Shown here: in pieces, positions 25,983 through 34,569 of the stretch
How the letters are laid out: each line of letters opens with the position of its first letter
How positions within the stretch are numbered: position 1 is the first letter of the stretch
Source: Verrucomicrobia bacterium SCGC AAA164-M04
GTDB lineage: Bacteria > Verrucomicrobiota > Verrucomicrobiae > Verrucomicrobiales > Akkermansiaceae
DNA: 42,292 nt
Assembly (NCBI GenBank): GCA_000383735.1
Contig: KB912168.1
Location: forward strand, 23,956 to 66,247
Direction of reading: 5' to 3'
Made by a program: the position numbers and the translations under genes
The notes under the pieces: generated by a model
Database searches by the model: none
Told to the model about the DNA's origin: nothing
Seen by the model: only the letters and a program-made list of their open reading frames with translations

Positions 25983-27818
25983 TTAAATAGAACTAATCGA
26001 GCTGATTGTCACTGTGATGAGTTCTTCGGTATCAGTGTCATGGATTTCAGCGACATCCCCCACTACTTTACCGAGGAGTGCCTGACCAATCTCGGAGAGG
26101 TAGGATACGATATTCTTTTCAGGATCACCATCCCAAGCCCCTAGCATTGTCATTGAACGCTCTTCACCACCTTCAATAGCGACCATCACCTTAGTTCCGA
26201 TATTAATCGCCGAAGTGTCAGCGCCTTTGAAGTCAGTCGGACGCGCGCGCTCAAGATCACGCTCGAGATCATTTTTTCGAGAGTTAAGAACAGACTGCAT
26301 CTGCTTGGCCGCGTGGTATTCGAAATTCTCGCGAAGGTCACCGTGTGCACGAGCTGTCGAAATCTCCCTTACGTTAGCCGGAATCCGCTTGTTAACAAGC
26401 TCCTCATACTCCGCCTTACGACGATCAAGACTTTCGAAGGAAACGAGAAGAGTATCGTCACCCTTCGCCTGATTTTCCCCAGAAACCATTTCTTGAGTCT
26501 CAGGAACTTTTTTAATGACACGTGCCATCAGCGATTTTCGATCAAGATCGGGGAAAGCTGGGCTTGCTAGAAGTTTGCGAGCGAAGTTACGAACATCGTT
26601 TAACTCCATCCCATCAAGGATATCCGAGATCAGTTCCTTATCATCGAGAAGCAGGTTACCTAAACGCCCGCTTCGGCGGGGCCCATCATCGAGAGAATCT
26701 TGCTCGAGAACGGTAAGAATCACCGAACCCACTGAACCGTCAAAAACATCTTCCGCCAACTTCTTTCGTTCGCGACAAATCCAAGCAAGCGAATCCGGCC
26801 CGAGAGCATGGCGTGATAGCGCAATCTTAATATGATCATTGAGAGCCTTCGTTTCGTCTTTCTCTCCTAAGAGTTTCGCAATCTCAGAAACTCCCCGGGA
26901 ACTTATCTTACCAAAAACAGACAGCACCTTCCCAACCCAGTCGTCACCGAAAGCAGGAGGAAACGCTTCAAGAATTCGTTTTAAGCGGGCCGCCGCAACG
27001 TGATTAAGATCTTCGGAAAGATTACCGTCGGCCACCTGAAGAATCTCTGAGAGCTTGGGAGCATCAGCCGAGATTGCTTCATCCTGCTTTGTTTCTTGAG
27101 CAATCTCATCACGAAGCGCGATTAACTCTAATGATTGCGCCGGAGCCAGCTTCATTAACTTTAAAGCTGCGTCGTTGACTATTTCAAAGGCACGAGCAAG
27201 CAAACCTTCAGTCGCTGCAACCAATGGGGCCTCACGCTGAATAGCTTCAAGGGCCTTAACACGAGCTTTGGGTGAGCGAGCTTGCTCCAAATCATCGACC
27301 AGAGCCTCTCCTGGACCAGTAGATTCGTCGCGGAGGACAAGAGGATCAGTGCGTTTTGTTGGAACGGAAACACGTTTGCTCTCACGAAGAGCTTTCTTGG
27401 TCTTCTCCCACCATTTTTTATAACCAGGCTCTTCGACAACACTTCCGCAAAGCTCGGCATCGAGCTGATCCATCGTCATATTTCCACCCCTTGTTTCGAT
27501 CGTGCGAACGACCAATTCGACCGGATCTTTCTCCGCAAGTTCCTTAAGTTCCCCGAGTTGGCTTACTTTTTGAGCACGGACATCATTCGCCTCTACTGCC
27601 TCGGTTTTTTCAAGAGCGAGCTTTAGCCCCATAACCTTTCCCTTTTCCTCCTCGAAATCGATTGTGACCTTCCCATTGAAAAGATCCCATTCTGTCACCA
27701 CGCCCCCTCCGAAACCTTTATGAATCCGGTATGACCCCGGAGCAATCTTTGAGAGTTTCTCACCAACGGGAGCGGTAATTCGGCCCGCCTCCACCAACTT
27801 CGCGACATCAGAATGCAT
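25983..27818 (-). CDS. Long GreA/GreB-type transcription elongation factor
   Basis: A 611-residue protein whose last ~150 residues are a GreA/GreB module. The coiled coil has the tip GDLRENFEY (493-501), which keeps the acidic Asp and Glu used by GreA to trigger RNA cleavage in backtracked polymerase, and an FKBP-like C-terminal domain follows. The first ~460 residues are not in ordinary GreA (about 160 residues). They begin with a small beta-rich segment (GSYRIHKGFGGGVV near 28-41, resembling an RNA-polymerase-interacting Tudor/CarD-like fold, which is inference) and then a long helical region. Similar long GreA proteins are known in Chlamydiae and relatives. It is transcribed toward eno. 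Confidence 0.85.
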   Translation of the reverse strand: MHSDVAKLVEAGRITAPVGEKLSKIAPGSYRIHKGFGGGVVTEWDLFNGKVTIDFEEEKGKVMGLKLALEKTEAVEANDVRAQKVSQLGELKELAEKDPVELVVRTIETRGGNMTMDQLDAELCGSVVEEPGYKKWWEKTKKALRESKRVSVPTKRTDPLVLRDESTGPGEALVDDLEQARSPKARVKALEAIQREAPLVAATEGLLARAFEIVNDAALKLMKLAPAQSLELIALRDEIAQETKQDEAISADAPKLSEILQVADGNLSEDLNHVAAARLKRILEAFPPAFGDDWVGKVLSVFGKISSRGVSEIAKLLGEKDETKALNDHIKIALSRHALGPDSLAWICRERKKLAEDVFDGSVGSVILTVLEQDSLDDGPRRSGRLGNLLLDDKELISDILDGMELNDVRNFARKLLASPAFPDLDRKSLMARVIKKVPETQEMVSGENQAKGDDTLLVSFESLDRRKAEYEELVNKRIPANVREISTARAHGDLRENFEYHAAKQMQSVLNSRKNDLERDLERARPTDFKGADTSAINIGTKVMVAIEGGEERSMTMLGAWDGDPEKNIVSYLSEIGQALLGKVVGDVAEIHDTDTEELITVTISSISSI

Positions 27819-27927
27819 GTCGCGAGACTGTAAGGGACAAGCGTGAATGGCAAGAACCGAAGAGAAAAAGGTTTAGCCTGACTCTCGGGCGGGACACCTC
27901 ATTTTTATCCGTTAGGACGTTTCTTTC

Positions 27928-28602
27928 TCATCTAGGAGCGAAGCGAACCTTTCCTTTAGAGCTTGCATCACCCCCATCCTGCTGTCGTTGGAGGGTCTGC
28001 CTCAAAATCAAAAAGGCACCAATCCATCTTCTTGGCAGCTTTTCACTCAGATCATCAGTGCTCACGAGTGCTGAAAGAATCACGACATCATCCTCCTTAA
28101 CCTGAAATCGCCAAGCTTTCCCCTCTGCCTCTAAACTTAAAACTTGCTCCTCAGTGTTAAGCCGAGCCACTTGTTCTCGCTTTGCTAGCCGCCTTGGTCT
28201 CTCAATGTTCCGATTCTCGATCAGCGAGCTAACTGGCCTTACTTGTGGGAGCTGACGAGATCCCAGTAATAGGTTGAACTTCTTAAGCTGCCCCTCACGA
28301 AAAGCTTGAACCTCCACTGTCTCTCCAACCTCTTTTTTACGAAGAAGGACGACCATTTGCCTCATATTTAAAAGAATGTGATCATCAAATTTCCACCAAA
28401 GATCACCATTCTTCCCACCAGCTTTCGCAAGTGGTCCTTTCGACACTACTCCAGACACCCTAAGTCCGACTCCCAACTCAAGTGGTGAGCCTTTTCGATC
28501 CTCCGTTGTAAGGGGTTCAAACGAGACTCCAATCCACGGAAGCTGCTCCGCTTGCGCCAAGTTTGGCAAAAGAGCTAGTAAACAGATCCAAAGCAGCTTC
28601 AC
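27928..28602 (-). CDS. Exported PDZ-domain protein
   Basis: A 224-residue protein with an 18-residue signal peptide (cleavage near AQA-EQ) and a PDZ-like domain at about 24-110 (LRVSGVVSKGPLAKAG is the typical ligand-groove segment). The C-terminal half is charged with no protease domain, so it is not a DegS-type protease. It probably acts in the periplasm as an adaptor or sensor. The start codon is GTG. It lies 12 bp after the anti-sigma candidate, so sigma, anti-sigma and PDZ protein form one transcript, which suggests a role in controlling release of the sigma factor (inference). Confidence 0.75.
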   Translation of the reverse strand: MKLLWICLLALLPNLAQAEQLPWIGVSFEPLTTEDRKGSPLELGVGLRVSGVVSKGPLAKAGGKNGDLWWKFDDHILLNMRQMVVLLRKKEVGETVEVQAFREGQLKKFNLLLGSRQLPQVRPVSSLIENRNIERPRRLAKREQVARLNTEEQVLSLEAEGKAWRFQVKEDDVVILSALVSTDDLSEKLPRRWIGAFLILRQTLQRQQDGGDASSKGKVRFAPR

Positions 28603-28614
28603 GTCTCAAAATCG

Positions 28615-29106
28615 CTAAAAGTCACTCTTGGGAGTATCAACAACATGATGATCGGTTGTCTCGATCGTTACGACGAGACCACTTTTACGGTGCTGGATAA
28701 CCTCTTCGGTCACCTCAACCTCTCGCGAGATCTCCCTAATTTCTCCTAATTCAGTCACGTAAACATTCGGTGACTCTGTGGCTAAGATCCAGGTCTCGTG
28801 ATCAAGATGCTGGAAAGCTAAAATATCTTCAGCGTCACCTGCTTTTTCGTTTTCCACAAAGAGAGAAGAGTTTCGATCAACCCCCAAAAACCATCCACCA
28901 CTAACTCCGATACCGAGAGCGATAGCTGCAGCGGCAGCTGTTCCCTTCCAACTCCCAGCCCCCCGATTCACGTTATTCGCAGAAAATTCATTTGCTTCCA
29001 CTAACTGATCAATCAGCTGGTGACAATCATCCCGCCCCACATCACTGAGACCACGAGGCGTCAGTGTTTCAAGGCTCGATTCCAGATCCTTTAGTGTGTT
29101 ATCCAT
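28615..29106 (-). CDS. Membrane protein, candidate anti-sigma factor
   Basis: A 163-residue single-pass protein: a cytoplasmic helical part (about 1-52), one transmembrane helix (about 54-75, rich in Ala and Gly), and a periplasmic part (about 76-163) of beta character. I see no zinc-binding HxxxCxxC anti-sigma motif. It is called from position: it overlaps the end of the upstream ECF sigma gene by eight bases, and its topology fits a membrane anti-sigma factor. The periplasmic part ends in an acidic, His-containing tail (TTDHHVVD). Confidence 0.6.
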   Translation of the reverse strand: MDNTLKDLESSLETLTPRGLSDVGRDDCHQLIDQLVEANEFSANNVNRGAGSWKGTAAAAAIALGIGVSGGWFLGVDRNSSLFVENEKAGDAEDILAFQHLDHETWILATESPNVYVTELGEIREISREVEVTEEVIQHRKSGLVVTIETTDHHVVDTPKSDF

Positions 29107-29632
29107 TTTTGATAGTTTGAAGATGGTTTAATTTCTTTTGGAGCTGCTCAAGAGCATAGCGGTAACGGGATGCTGCTGTATTATGAGAGATCTGAAGAAC
29201 ACTCCCAACTTCGGCGAAGGTAAGTCCCCCCCATATTTTAAGGGTCAGCGCCTCACGGAGCTTGTCAGGCAACTCCTCAACTTCTTTCCGGAGAAGCTCA
29301 GATTCTTCGGCATCTTCAAGAGTTGGATCAAGCCAATGATCTTCGCCGCTTTGAAATTGAATAATCTTCCGGTCACGCTTTTCTCGACGCCCCTTACGCC
29401 GACCGCGATCAAGGGCAAGATACCGCATCACCGAAAACGCGAGAGGCAGATCGGGCGGACGGCATTCCCTTTCCTTTTGATAACCCCAAAGCTTGATCAA
29501 GGCATCTTGGAGCAAATCCTCGGCTTCATGGACATCATTACATCGCGCCCGAGCATAAGAAAGAAGGCGAGGAGCACTCTCTCCGAGCCATTCCCGCCAT
29601 GCTTTGCCTAGATCTATCCCGCTAACCGACAT
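29099..29632 (-). CDS. ECF-type RNA polymerase sigma factor
   Basis: A 177-residue sigma-70 family protein of the extracytoplasmic-function class. Region 2 (about 20-85) has EAEDLLQDALIKLWGY and RYLALDRGRR for core binding and -10 recognition. Region 4 (about 118-170) is a helix-turn-helix, with LTFAEVGSVLQISHNTAASRY split between the two helices, for the -35 element. A candidate self-regulated promoter with GGAAC lies upstream at 29700-29731. It is the first gene of the sigma / anti-sigma / PDZ set. Confidence 0.9.
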   Translation of the reverse strand: MSVSGIDLGKAWREWLGESAPRLLSYARARCNDVHEAEDLLQDALIKLWGYQKERECRPPDLPLAFSVMRYLALDRGRRKGRREKRDRKIIQFQSGEDHWLDPTLEDAEESELLRKEVEELPDKLREALTLKIWGGLTFAEVGSVLQISHNTAASRYRYALEQLQKKLNHLQTIKNG

Positions 29633-29704
29633 AACTATATGAAAGAGAATGCCCTATCTTAACCAATTTGTCTCAAAAAAAACACGTCCTCGTCTTAGTT
29701 GAAG

Positions 29705-29731
29705 ATCGACGAAGTAATTGGAACTAGTTCC
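29705..29731 (-). promoter_or_regulatory. Candidate ECF promoter within a perfect palindrome
   Basis: GGAACTAGTTCC at 29720-29731 is a perfect 12-bp palindrome. Read on the minus strand, GGAAC is followed after about 16 bases by GTCGAT, the spacing and sequence type of ECF promoters (-35 GGAAC, -10 GTC-like). It lies about 75-100 bases before the ECF sigma start, so it may be an autoregulated promoter. The palindrome might instead be a repressor site. Confidence 0.4.
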
Positions 29732-29823
29732 TCCGCCAAAATCTAACCCATACCGGAGTAGATCACTCCTTTTTGTCTAAATGACGCGCAGTCCTCTTAT
29801 GAGGGTCTCCAAGCCCGTTGAAA

Positions 29824-29898
29824 TGGTGGTCGATACTGGATTTGAACCAGTGACATCTTGCGTGTGAAGCAAGCGCTCTACCACTGAGCTAATCGACC
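29824..29898 (-). tRNA. tRNA-Val(CAC)
   Basis: A 75-nt cloverleaf with encoded CCA. Acceptor GGTCGAT pairs with ATCGACC, the discriminator is A, the anticodon stem is CTTGC/GCAAG with loop TTCACAC giving anticodon CAC, and the T loop is TTCAAAT. It lies 65 bases after tRNA-Leu on the same strand. Confidence 0.95.
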
Positions 29899-29963
29899 AA
29901 ATTTCAGGGCTCTTAAAACCCTGCTTTGGGCATTCAGGCCCTCGTAGCCCTGTTGCCAAGAGA

Positions 29964-30051
29964 TGGTGCGCGAGGGGGGAGTCGAACCCCCACGTCCGCA
30001 ATGGACACCAGATCCTTAGTCTGGCGCGTCTACCAATTCCGCCACCCGCGC
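29964..30051 (-). tRNA. tRNA-Leu(AAG)
   Basis: An 88-nt class II tRNA with a long variable arm and encoded CCA. Acceptor GCGCGGG pairs with CTCGCGC (one G-U), the anticodon stem is CCAGA/TCTGG, and the loop CTAAGGA gives anticodon AAG (30015-30017). A34 in a bacterial tRNA-Leu is uncommon. All stems are intact, so the gene looks functional. Confidence 0.93.
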
Positions 30052-30123
30052 TAAGCACTATCTCTCTAACGGCGGAGGAGGTAATCTCCCCTTTCCGCTT
30101 ATTCAAGAATTACTTTAAAAAAA

Positions 30124-31101
30124 TTAACCCTGCGGAATTGTCACTGACCGAGTGTAACGAAAGCTGTTTTGCTCAATAAATCGATTGTTGGCATTTTCAT
30201 TCCCCCCAAATGGATTCCTCTTTAGAATTGCCACACCTTCATCGGAAAGAACCGTGATCGCGAGTTCGACAGAAGTGATCCGTCCCCCAACAAATTCAGA
30301 ACGCGTATTTAAATTAGGTGCTAATCCGGTTCCGTTGATCGCAAAATTCCGAACAGTCTGCAGCCCCTTATCGGAAGTCATGACCGTGATTTTAGTCGTG
30401 CGGTCCTGGCCTGCGGCATCTCGATAATCAACAACAAAAGTAACCGTGAACTCAAAAACGTTTTCACACATCAAATCGTCTAACTCATTCGCTCCAGCAG
30501 AGGCATCAAAAGCGGTTTCAAGATTTGGCCTCCCTAGTAACGAACGATCATAGGTTTCTTTCGGATCGAGAAGATTACGATAAAGCACGAAAGTTGAAAA
30601 CCGTTGATCCGGATTACCAAAGACAGGGTCGACGAAATCTAGCTCATAAGAAACAGCCGAAATATCACCACCTTGGTCGGCATTTCGATTCCCTCCGCTT
30701 GCATTATTGAGCCGCTCGCGGCTTCCAGCATTTCCATTATAGCGATCAGATGCAGAAGTGAAAAAGATCAACCGCGCTGCATTCGGGCTTTTCTGCCCCT
30801 CTGGCCCAACCCCCTCGGGCGAAGTCGTCGCCAGAAGCCACTGACTATCATTATTCCCCAAGCGGCTAACCATTGACTCTAAATCCCGCCCTAGAGCATT
30901 AAGCATAACTTTAGCCTGACCTGCTGCGCGAATCTCAGTGCGGGCGGCCTTCCAAGCATCGATAGCTGTACCCGTAATCTGAAGCGTAAGGAGGACGAGA
31001 ACAAGAGTGATGGACATCGCCACCATAAGTTCGGCAAGAGTAAATCCCTTAGCGCAACTTTTGCAAATGCGAGAGTATTTCATAGGTTGTGAACAATTCA
31101 T
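30124..31101 (-). CDS. Pseudopilin-like protein (Verru_Chthon cassette C type)
   Basis: A 325-residue protein with a type IV prepilin signal: a basic leader, then G-FTLAE and a hydrophobic helix (about 20-42). The large periplasmic domain (about 45-325) includes GQAKVMLNALGRDLESM and a Gly/Asn-rich loop. It fits protein C of the four-gene pseudopilin cassette described from Verrucomicrobium and Chthoniobacter. It starts directly at the stop of the previous gene (31101/31102). A start at residue 7 (31083) would give a shorter leader. It is the last gene of the set, with tRNA-Leu 73 bp downstream. Confidence 0.72.
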   Translation of the reverse strand: MNCSQPMKYSRICKSCAKGFTLAELMVAMSITLVLVLLTLQITGTAIDAWKAARTEIRAAGQAKVMLNALGRDLESMVSRLGNNDSQWLLATTSPEGVGPEGQKSPNAARLIFFTSASDRYNGNAGSRERLNNASGGNRNADQGGDISAVSYELDFVDPVFGNPDQRFSTFVLYRNLLDPKETYDRSLLGRPNLETAFDASAGANELDDLMCENVFEFTVTFVVDYRDAAGQDRTTKITVMTSDKGLQTVRNFAINGTGLAPNLNTRSEFVGGRITSVELAITVLSDEGVAILKRNPFGGNENANNRFIEQNSFRYTRSVTIPQG

Positions 31102-31830
31102 CTAACGCCTTACAACAAGGTTACGGGAAAAAATGGGCCGGGTGAAATTATTGGGATCAAATGCACTAGAAAGATAAGAGAAGGTCGTGGTCGGTAGACT
31201 GTAATATTCGGCTTCAAAGGCGATGACTGCTTCTGGAAACGATCCCGGTGATTGCGCAAAATCCTGTCCCGGCACGTTCGGATCAACGATCGTTCCCGGC
31301 TCTTCACTCACACGAAGACCCTGCCCCTCATAAACGAGCTGCCGGAGCTTCACAAAAAAGACCCGACCTTCAACCCCTTGGAGATCCTCCTCAAAAAGAG
31401 GATCACTAAGACGACGAACCATGGGTTGAACTAAAAAGTCCCGCCCCGCAATCGCCAGAGTTCGATCAGCAGGCTCAAGAGTCCCGTCATTTCTAAATTT
31501 CCCAGGAATTCCACGGTATTTATAAATTATAACTGTCTCTCCCGCTTCCTCAGATTGAGCAATCCAATCAATCGCTTTCTGGAAAGGATCACCCTGATAG
31601 CGACGACGTTCTCGCCCCTGGCGGACAGTCCGAAGCTCTAGCTCCAACGTTGCCTGCAATCGGCTTGCCTCGTCGGTAGAAAGCGTTTTTTTAATCGTCT
31701 GCGCGGCAGGCCCAAAAACAGCCATAAACCCCGTGATCATTACAACTAGGATTCCCAGTGCGATGACAACCTCAACAAGGGTAAAGCCCGTCTTGGCAGC
31801 ATTAAAATTTCTCGGTGTATTTGTCGTCAT
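31102..31830 (-). CDS. Pseudopilin-like protein (Verru_Chthon cassette B type)
   Basis: A 242-residue type IV prepilin-like protein. The leader ends TG-FTLVEVVIALGILVVM, with the usual Glu at +5 and a long hydrophobic helix (about 16-38). LQATLELELRTVRQGRERRRY follows the helix. It resembles PilV/GspI-type minor pseudopilins and the B protein of the Verrucomicrobia cassette. It is the middle gene of a three-gene run, 21 bp after the first. It is probably cleaved by a prepilin peptidase not encoded here. Confidence 0.72.
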   Translation of the reverse strand: MTTNTPRNFNAAKTGFTLVEVVIALGILVVMITGFMAVFGPAAQTIKKTLSTDEASRLQATLELELRTVRQGRERRRYQGDPFQKAIDWIAQSEEAGETVIIYKYRGIPGKFRNDGTLEPADRTLAIAGRDFLVQPMVRRLSDPLFEEDLQGVEGRVFFVKLRQLVYEGQGLRVSEEPGTIVDPNVPGQDFAQSPGSFPEAVIAFEAEYYSLPTTTFSYLSSAFDPNNFTRPIFSRNLVVRR

Positions 31831-31851
31831 TTTGACTCTGTGAAATTTCTA

Positions 31852-32550
31852 TTAATTCGTTCCGACAGCACCCAGCTGCTCGATATCCCTGATCATGGTC
31901 GTCCCACCATTCTTAAGAACAACGAAACCGCCAAGATCCCTTTTCCCGCCTAACAAAGGTTGTTTTGCGCCGCTCGGGCGGGCTCCGTTGACCACTATAA
32001 AACCTGCTCCGGGGGTGGTGCATATACCCTGCCCGTTGAATTCGTAGAAATGACACTGCCGAGCGTCAGAGGTTTGGTTGGTCAACTGATGCCTAGCCTC
32101 TGGGAGAACCCCTCCCGCCCGCATGTCTGCCCTACTTAGCTCAGGGCTATAAAAGACCCCTTGTGGCAAGAAGGTCGGGGAACCAGCCCTTTTCCACTCG
32201 GGAATGATTCGTCCCTCTTCGTCAGTCGTCTGGTAGACCACCATCATCATCCGTCGATAACGATCACGCTCAATGGGGATAGTATCATTCAGATCACCGT
32301 GAATAATGAGCCGTGCCGGAGCATTTTGATTCATCGCCAAGATCCGCGCTTGAGCAAGGAGTCCTTCCCCAATCGCTAGCCCAGCAGTCACACCCTGTCC
32401 TTTTCCAATCCGACTAATGCCAACCGAAGCAAGCGAAAGAAGTATCGCAATAATTGCCATAACCGCCAAAAGTTCGACAAGGCTAAAGCCTTTCCGAAAG
32501 CTACGCAGTAGCCGATTGCGACCTTTTGTAGAAGTTGGTGTATTTAACAT
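31852..32550 (-). CDS. Pseudopilin-like protein (Verru_Chthon cassette D type)
   Basis: A 232-residue prepilin-like protein. The basic leader ends KG-FSLVELLAVMAIIAILLS, followed by the pilin helix and a GspH/FimT-like domain (GEGLLAQARILAMNQNAPARL). It is the first gene of the D-B-C run; the large A protein of the described cassette is absent from the window. Together the three should form a pseudopilus-like assembly at the inner membrane (inference). Confidence 0.72.
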   Translation of the reverse strand: MLNTPTSTKGRNRLLRSFRKGFSLVELLAVMAIIAILLSLASVGISRIGKGQGVTAGLAIGEGLLAQARILAMNQNAPARLIIHGDLNDTIPIERDRYRRMMMVVYQTTDEEGRIIPEWKRAGSPTFLPQGVFYSPELSRADMRAGGVLPEARHQLTNQTSDARQCHFYEFNGQGICTTPGAGFIVVNGARPSGAKQPLLGGKRDLGGFVVLKNGGTTMIRDIEQLGAVGTN

Positions 32551-32626
32551 TTTCTAAGAGATTATTCGTCTGTTTTCAGATTGAGATCAAGAAAAAAAAT
32601 GTAGTTACACTGTATATCTCCCTGAA

Positions 32627-33631
32627 TTAACGAGCAAAATGCCCGTCGTGGGGTTGAGACATCCATCTCCAAGAGGTTTCAATCATTGAGCGGGGATCTT
32701 TCCGAGAGGCTTCCCAACCGAGTAACTTTTTGGCGTGTGCAGGATCAGCAACCAAGTGTGCAGGATCGCCTGGACGACGCTCGCCGTATTTCACGGGCAC
32801 TTTCCGGCCCGTTACTTCTTCTGCGATATCGATAATTTGCTTCACCGAAATCCCAACGCCAGTTCCGAGGTTACAACGGAGAGAACCTCCGCCGTCGATC
32901 AAATGCCTAAGAGCAGCCAAATGGGCTGTAGCGAGATCTTCGACATGAATATAATCACGGATACATGTCCCGTCATCCGTCGGATAATCTGTCCCAAACA
33001 CCGTGATTTCTGAGACTTCCCCCTTGACGGCTTGCAAGACGAGAGGAATCAAATGCGTCTCTGGACTATGATCTTCTCCGATCAAGCCATCGGTTGAGCA
33101 TCCACTTGCATTGAAGTATCGGAGAGCCGCACTTTTGAGGTTCCACGCGACATCGCAGTCATCGAGAATCCATTCTACCATGAGCTTACTTTTTCCGTAG
33201 GGGCTCACCGGCTTTTGCGGATGATCCTCGGTGAGAGGAAGCTTCTCAGGCTCACCATAAGTAGCGCAGGTTGATGAGAAGACGAATGATTTACAGTCAA
33301 ACTTAAACATCACCTCAAGCAAAGTGAGAGGCTCGGCCGTATTATTACGGTAATACTTTAAGGGGTCGTTTACCGATTCCCCTACGTAAGCATAAGCGGC
33401 AAAATGAATAACCCCTATAAAATCATGCGTGGTAAACAACTTGGTCAAAAGATCTCGATCGCCAACGTCTCCCACCACCAGTTCCGCCGACTCGTCAAGA
33501 ATCGCGCCCTCATGCCCATAAACGAGGTTATCAAGAACCACGACCTGATACCCCTCTGAACAGAGCAGCCTAACAGTGTGAGACCCAATGTAACCAGCTC
33601 CTCCAGTAATTAAAACCGATCCTTTCTTCAT
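32627..33631 (-). CDS. galE: UDP-glucose 4-epimerase
   Basis: A 334-residue extended SDR that interconverts UDP-glucose and UDP-galactose. NAD motif GGAGYIGSH is at about residues 9-17, the catalytic segment SSTCATYGEP is followed by YGKSK (Tyr and Lys), and the C-terminus has the family's LGWEASR. Start ATG at 33631 is chosen; the extra 16 codons up to 33679 are not family-like. It lies between a rhomboid gene and the pseudopilin genes, all on the minus strand, with no clear operon link. Confidence 0.93.
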   Translation of the reverse strand: MKKGSVLITGGAGYIGSHTVRLLCSEGYQVVVLDNLVYGHEGAILDESAELVVGDVGDRDLLTKLFTTHDFIGVIHFAAYAYVGESVNDPLKYYRNNTAEPLTLLEVMFKFDCKSFVFSSTCATYGEPEKLPLTEDHPQKPVSPYGKSKLMVEWILDDCDVAWNLKSAALRYFNASGCSTDGLIGEDHSPETHLIPLVLQAVKGEVSEITVFGTDYPTDDGTCIRDYIHVEDLATAHLAALRHLIDGGGSLRCNLGTGVGISVKQIIDIAEEVTGRKVPVKYGERRPGDPAHLVADPAHAKKLLGWEASRKDPRSMIETSWRWMSQPHDGHFAR

Positions 33632-33712
33632 AGTGACATTTATTTCGATCACTCCAAGAATGCACCGTCCAGTGATCATCAGTTATTACGGAGTGGATTG
33701 TGGAAGGTAAAT

Positions 33713-34486
33713 CTAAGTTCGCATTCTAGCAAGATCATCTGAACTTAAAAGCCTCGGTAGAAAGCGCCCGATAAGCACCCAGCCGAGGACTCCACCCACG
33801 AAATGAACTAGATGGGCCGTCTGGAAAATAAAATTTCCCACTGTCGATTCTAGCCAGCGCCCCAGATCCGCAAAAAGCGGAATCTCAAGCCACGGCGTCA
33901 TCAAGAAAAGGAGTGCACTTGAAACGAGAACACCTTTCGAAAGATTACGGGCCGAAATATTCAAAATGATCATCTTTGAATCAGGCGAAATAGAAAAAAA
34001 CCCTAGCAATAAACCTGTGACACCTCCTGACGCCCCAACTAAAGGAGGAATACCGGGAACGAAGGCCTGAACCACAATGTGGGAAAGCCCGCTACCCAAA
34101 CCACAAACAAAAAAAAGACAACAGATCCGTTGATTAGAAAAAATATGACTCAGGCGAGCTGCCCCATAATAAAAAAGTAAGGCATTTACAGCCAGGTGGA
34201 TCCAATTGCCGTGAAGGCAAATATGAGTAAAAAGTTGCCACACCCTGCCGCTGACGATCCCTTGCCACGAAAGACCTCCCTCGAGATAAGCAATATTGAG
34301 AGCACCCGCTCCCTTCCATCTCAAAACAAGTGCAAGCACAAGCTGGACCGAGACCATAATTAAGACACCAAAGGTCGCAGTGTTAACACCGGGCTTCTGC
34401 AACATCACCCAGCTACCTCGGCCACTTTTAGGTCTCACTACTGGGATCATTCCTAATAAAGACCACCGTCCCCTAAAAATGCTCAT
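33713..34486 (-). CDS. Rhomboid family intramembrane serine protease
   Basis: A 257-residue polytopic membrane protein. HGNWIHLAVN (92-101) carries the conserved His and Asn of the oxyanion side, GASGG (151-155) holds the nucleophile Ser153, and HLVHFVGG (225-232) holds the catalytic His (His225 or His228). About six hydrophobic helices are visible. It cleaves other membrane proteins inside the bilayer. The C-terminus is a short polar tail. Divergent from lysA; the start at 34486 is uncertain, and a later Met (residue 13 or 28) is possible. Confidence 0.88.
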   Translation of the reverse strand: MSIFRGRWSLLGMIPVVRPKSGRGSWVMLQKPGVNTATFGVLIMVSVQLVLALVLRWKGAGALNIAYLEGGLSWQGIVSGRVWQLFTHICLHGNWIHLAVNALLFYYGAARLSHIFSNQRICCLFFVCGLGSGLSHIVVQAFVPGIPPLVGASGGVTGLLLGFFSISPDSKMIILNISARNLSKGVLVSSALLFLMTPWLEIPLFADLGRWLESTVGNFIFQTAHLVHFVGGVLGWVLIGRFLPRLLSSDDLARMRT

Positions 34487-34569
34487 CTTTTTTTATAAAA
34501 ACCTCTACCCCTTTCTTTGGTGCAGTCTTGACAGCCCGAAGTTCCGACCGACGATACGCTTCCTTACTA

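Noticed and set aside
29754..29775. GGAGT/ACTCC hairpin followed by TTTTT as a plus-strand terminator
   Set aside because: No plus-strand gene ends upstream; on the minus strand it lacks a T run. The stem is only 5 bp.
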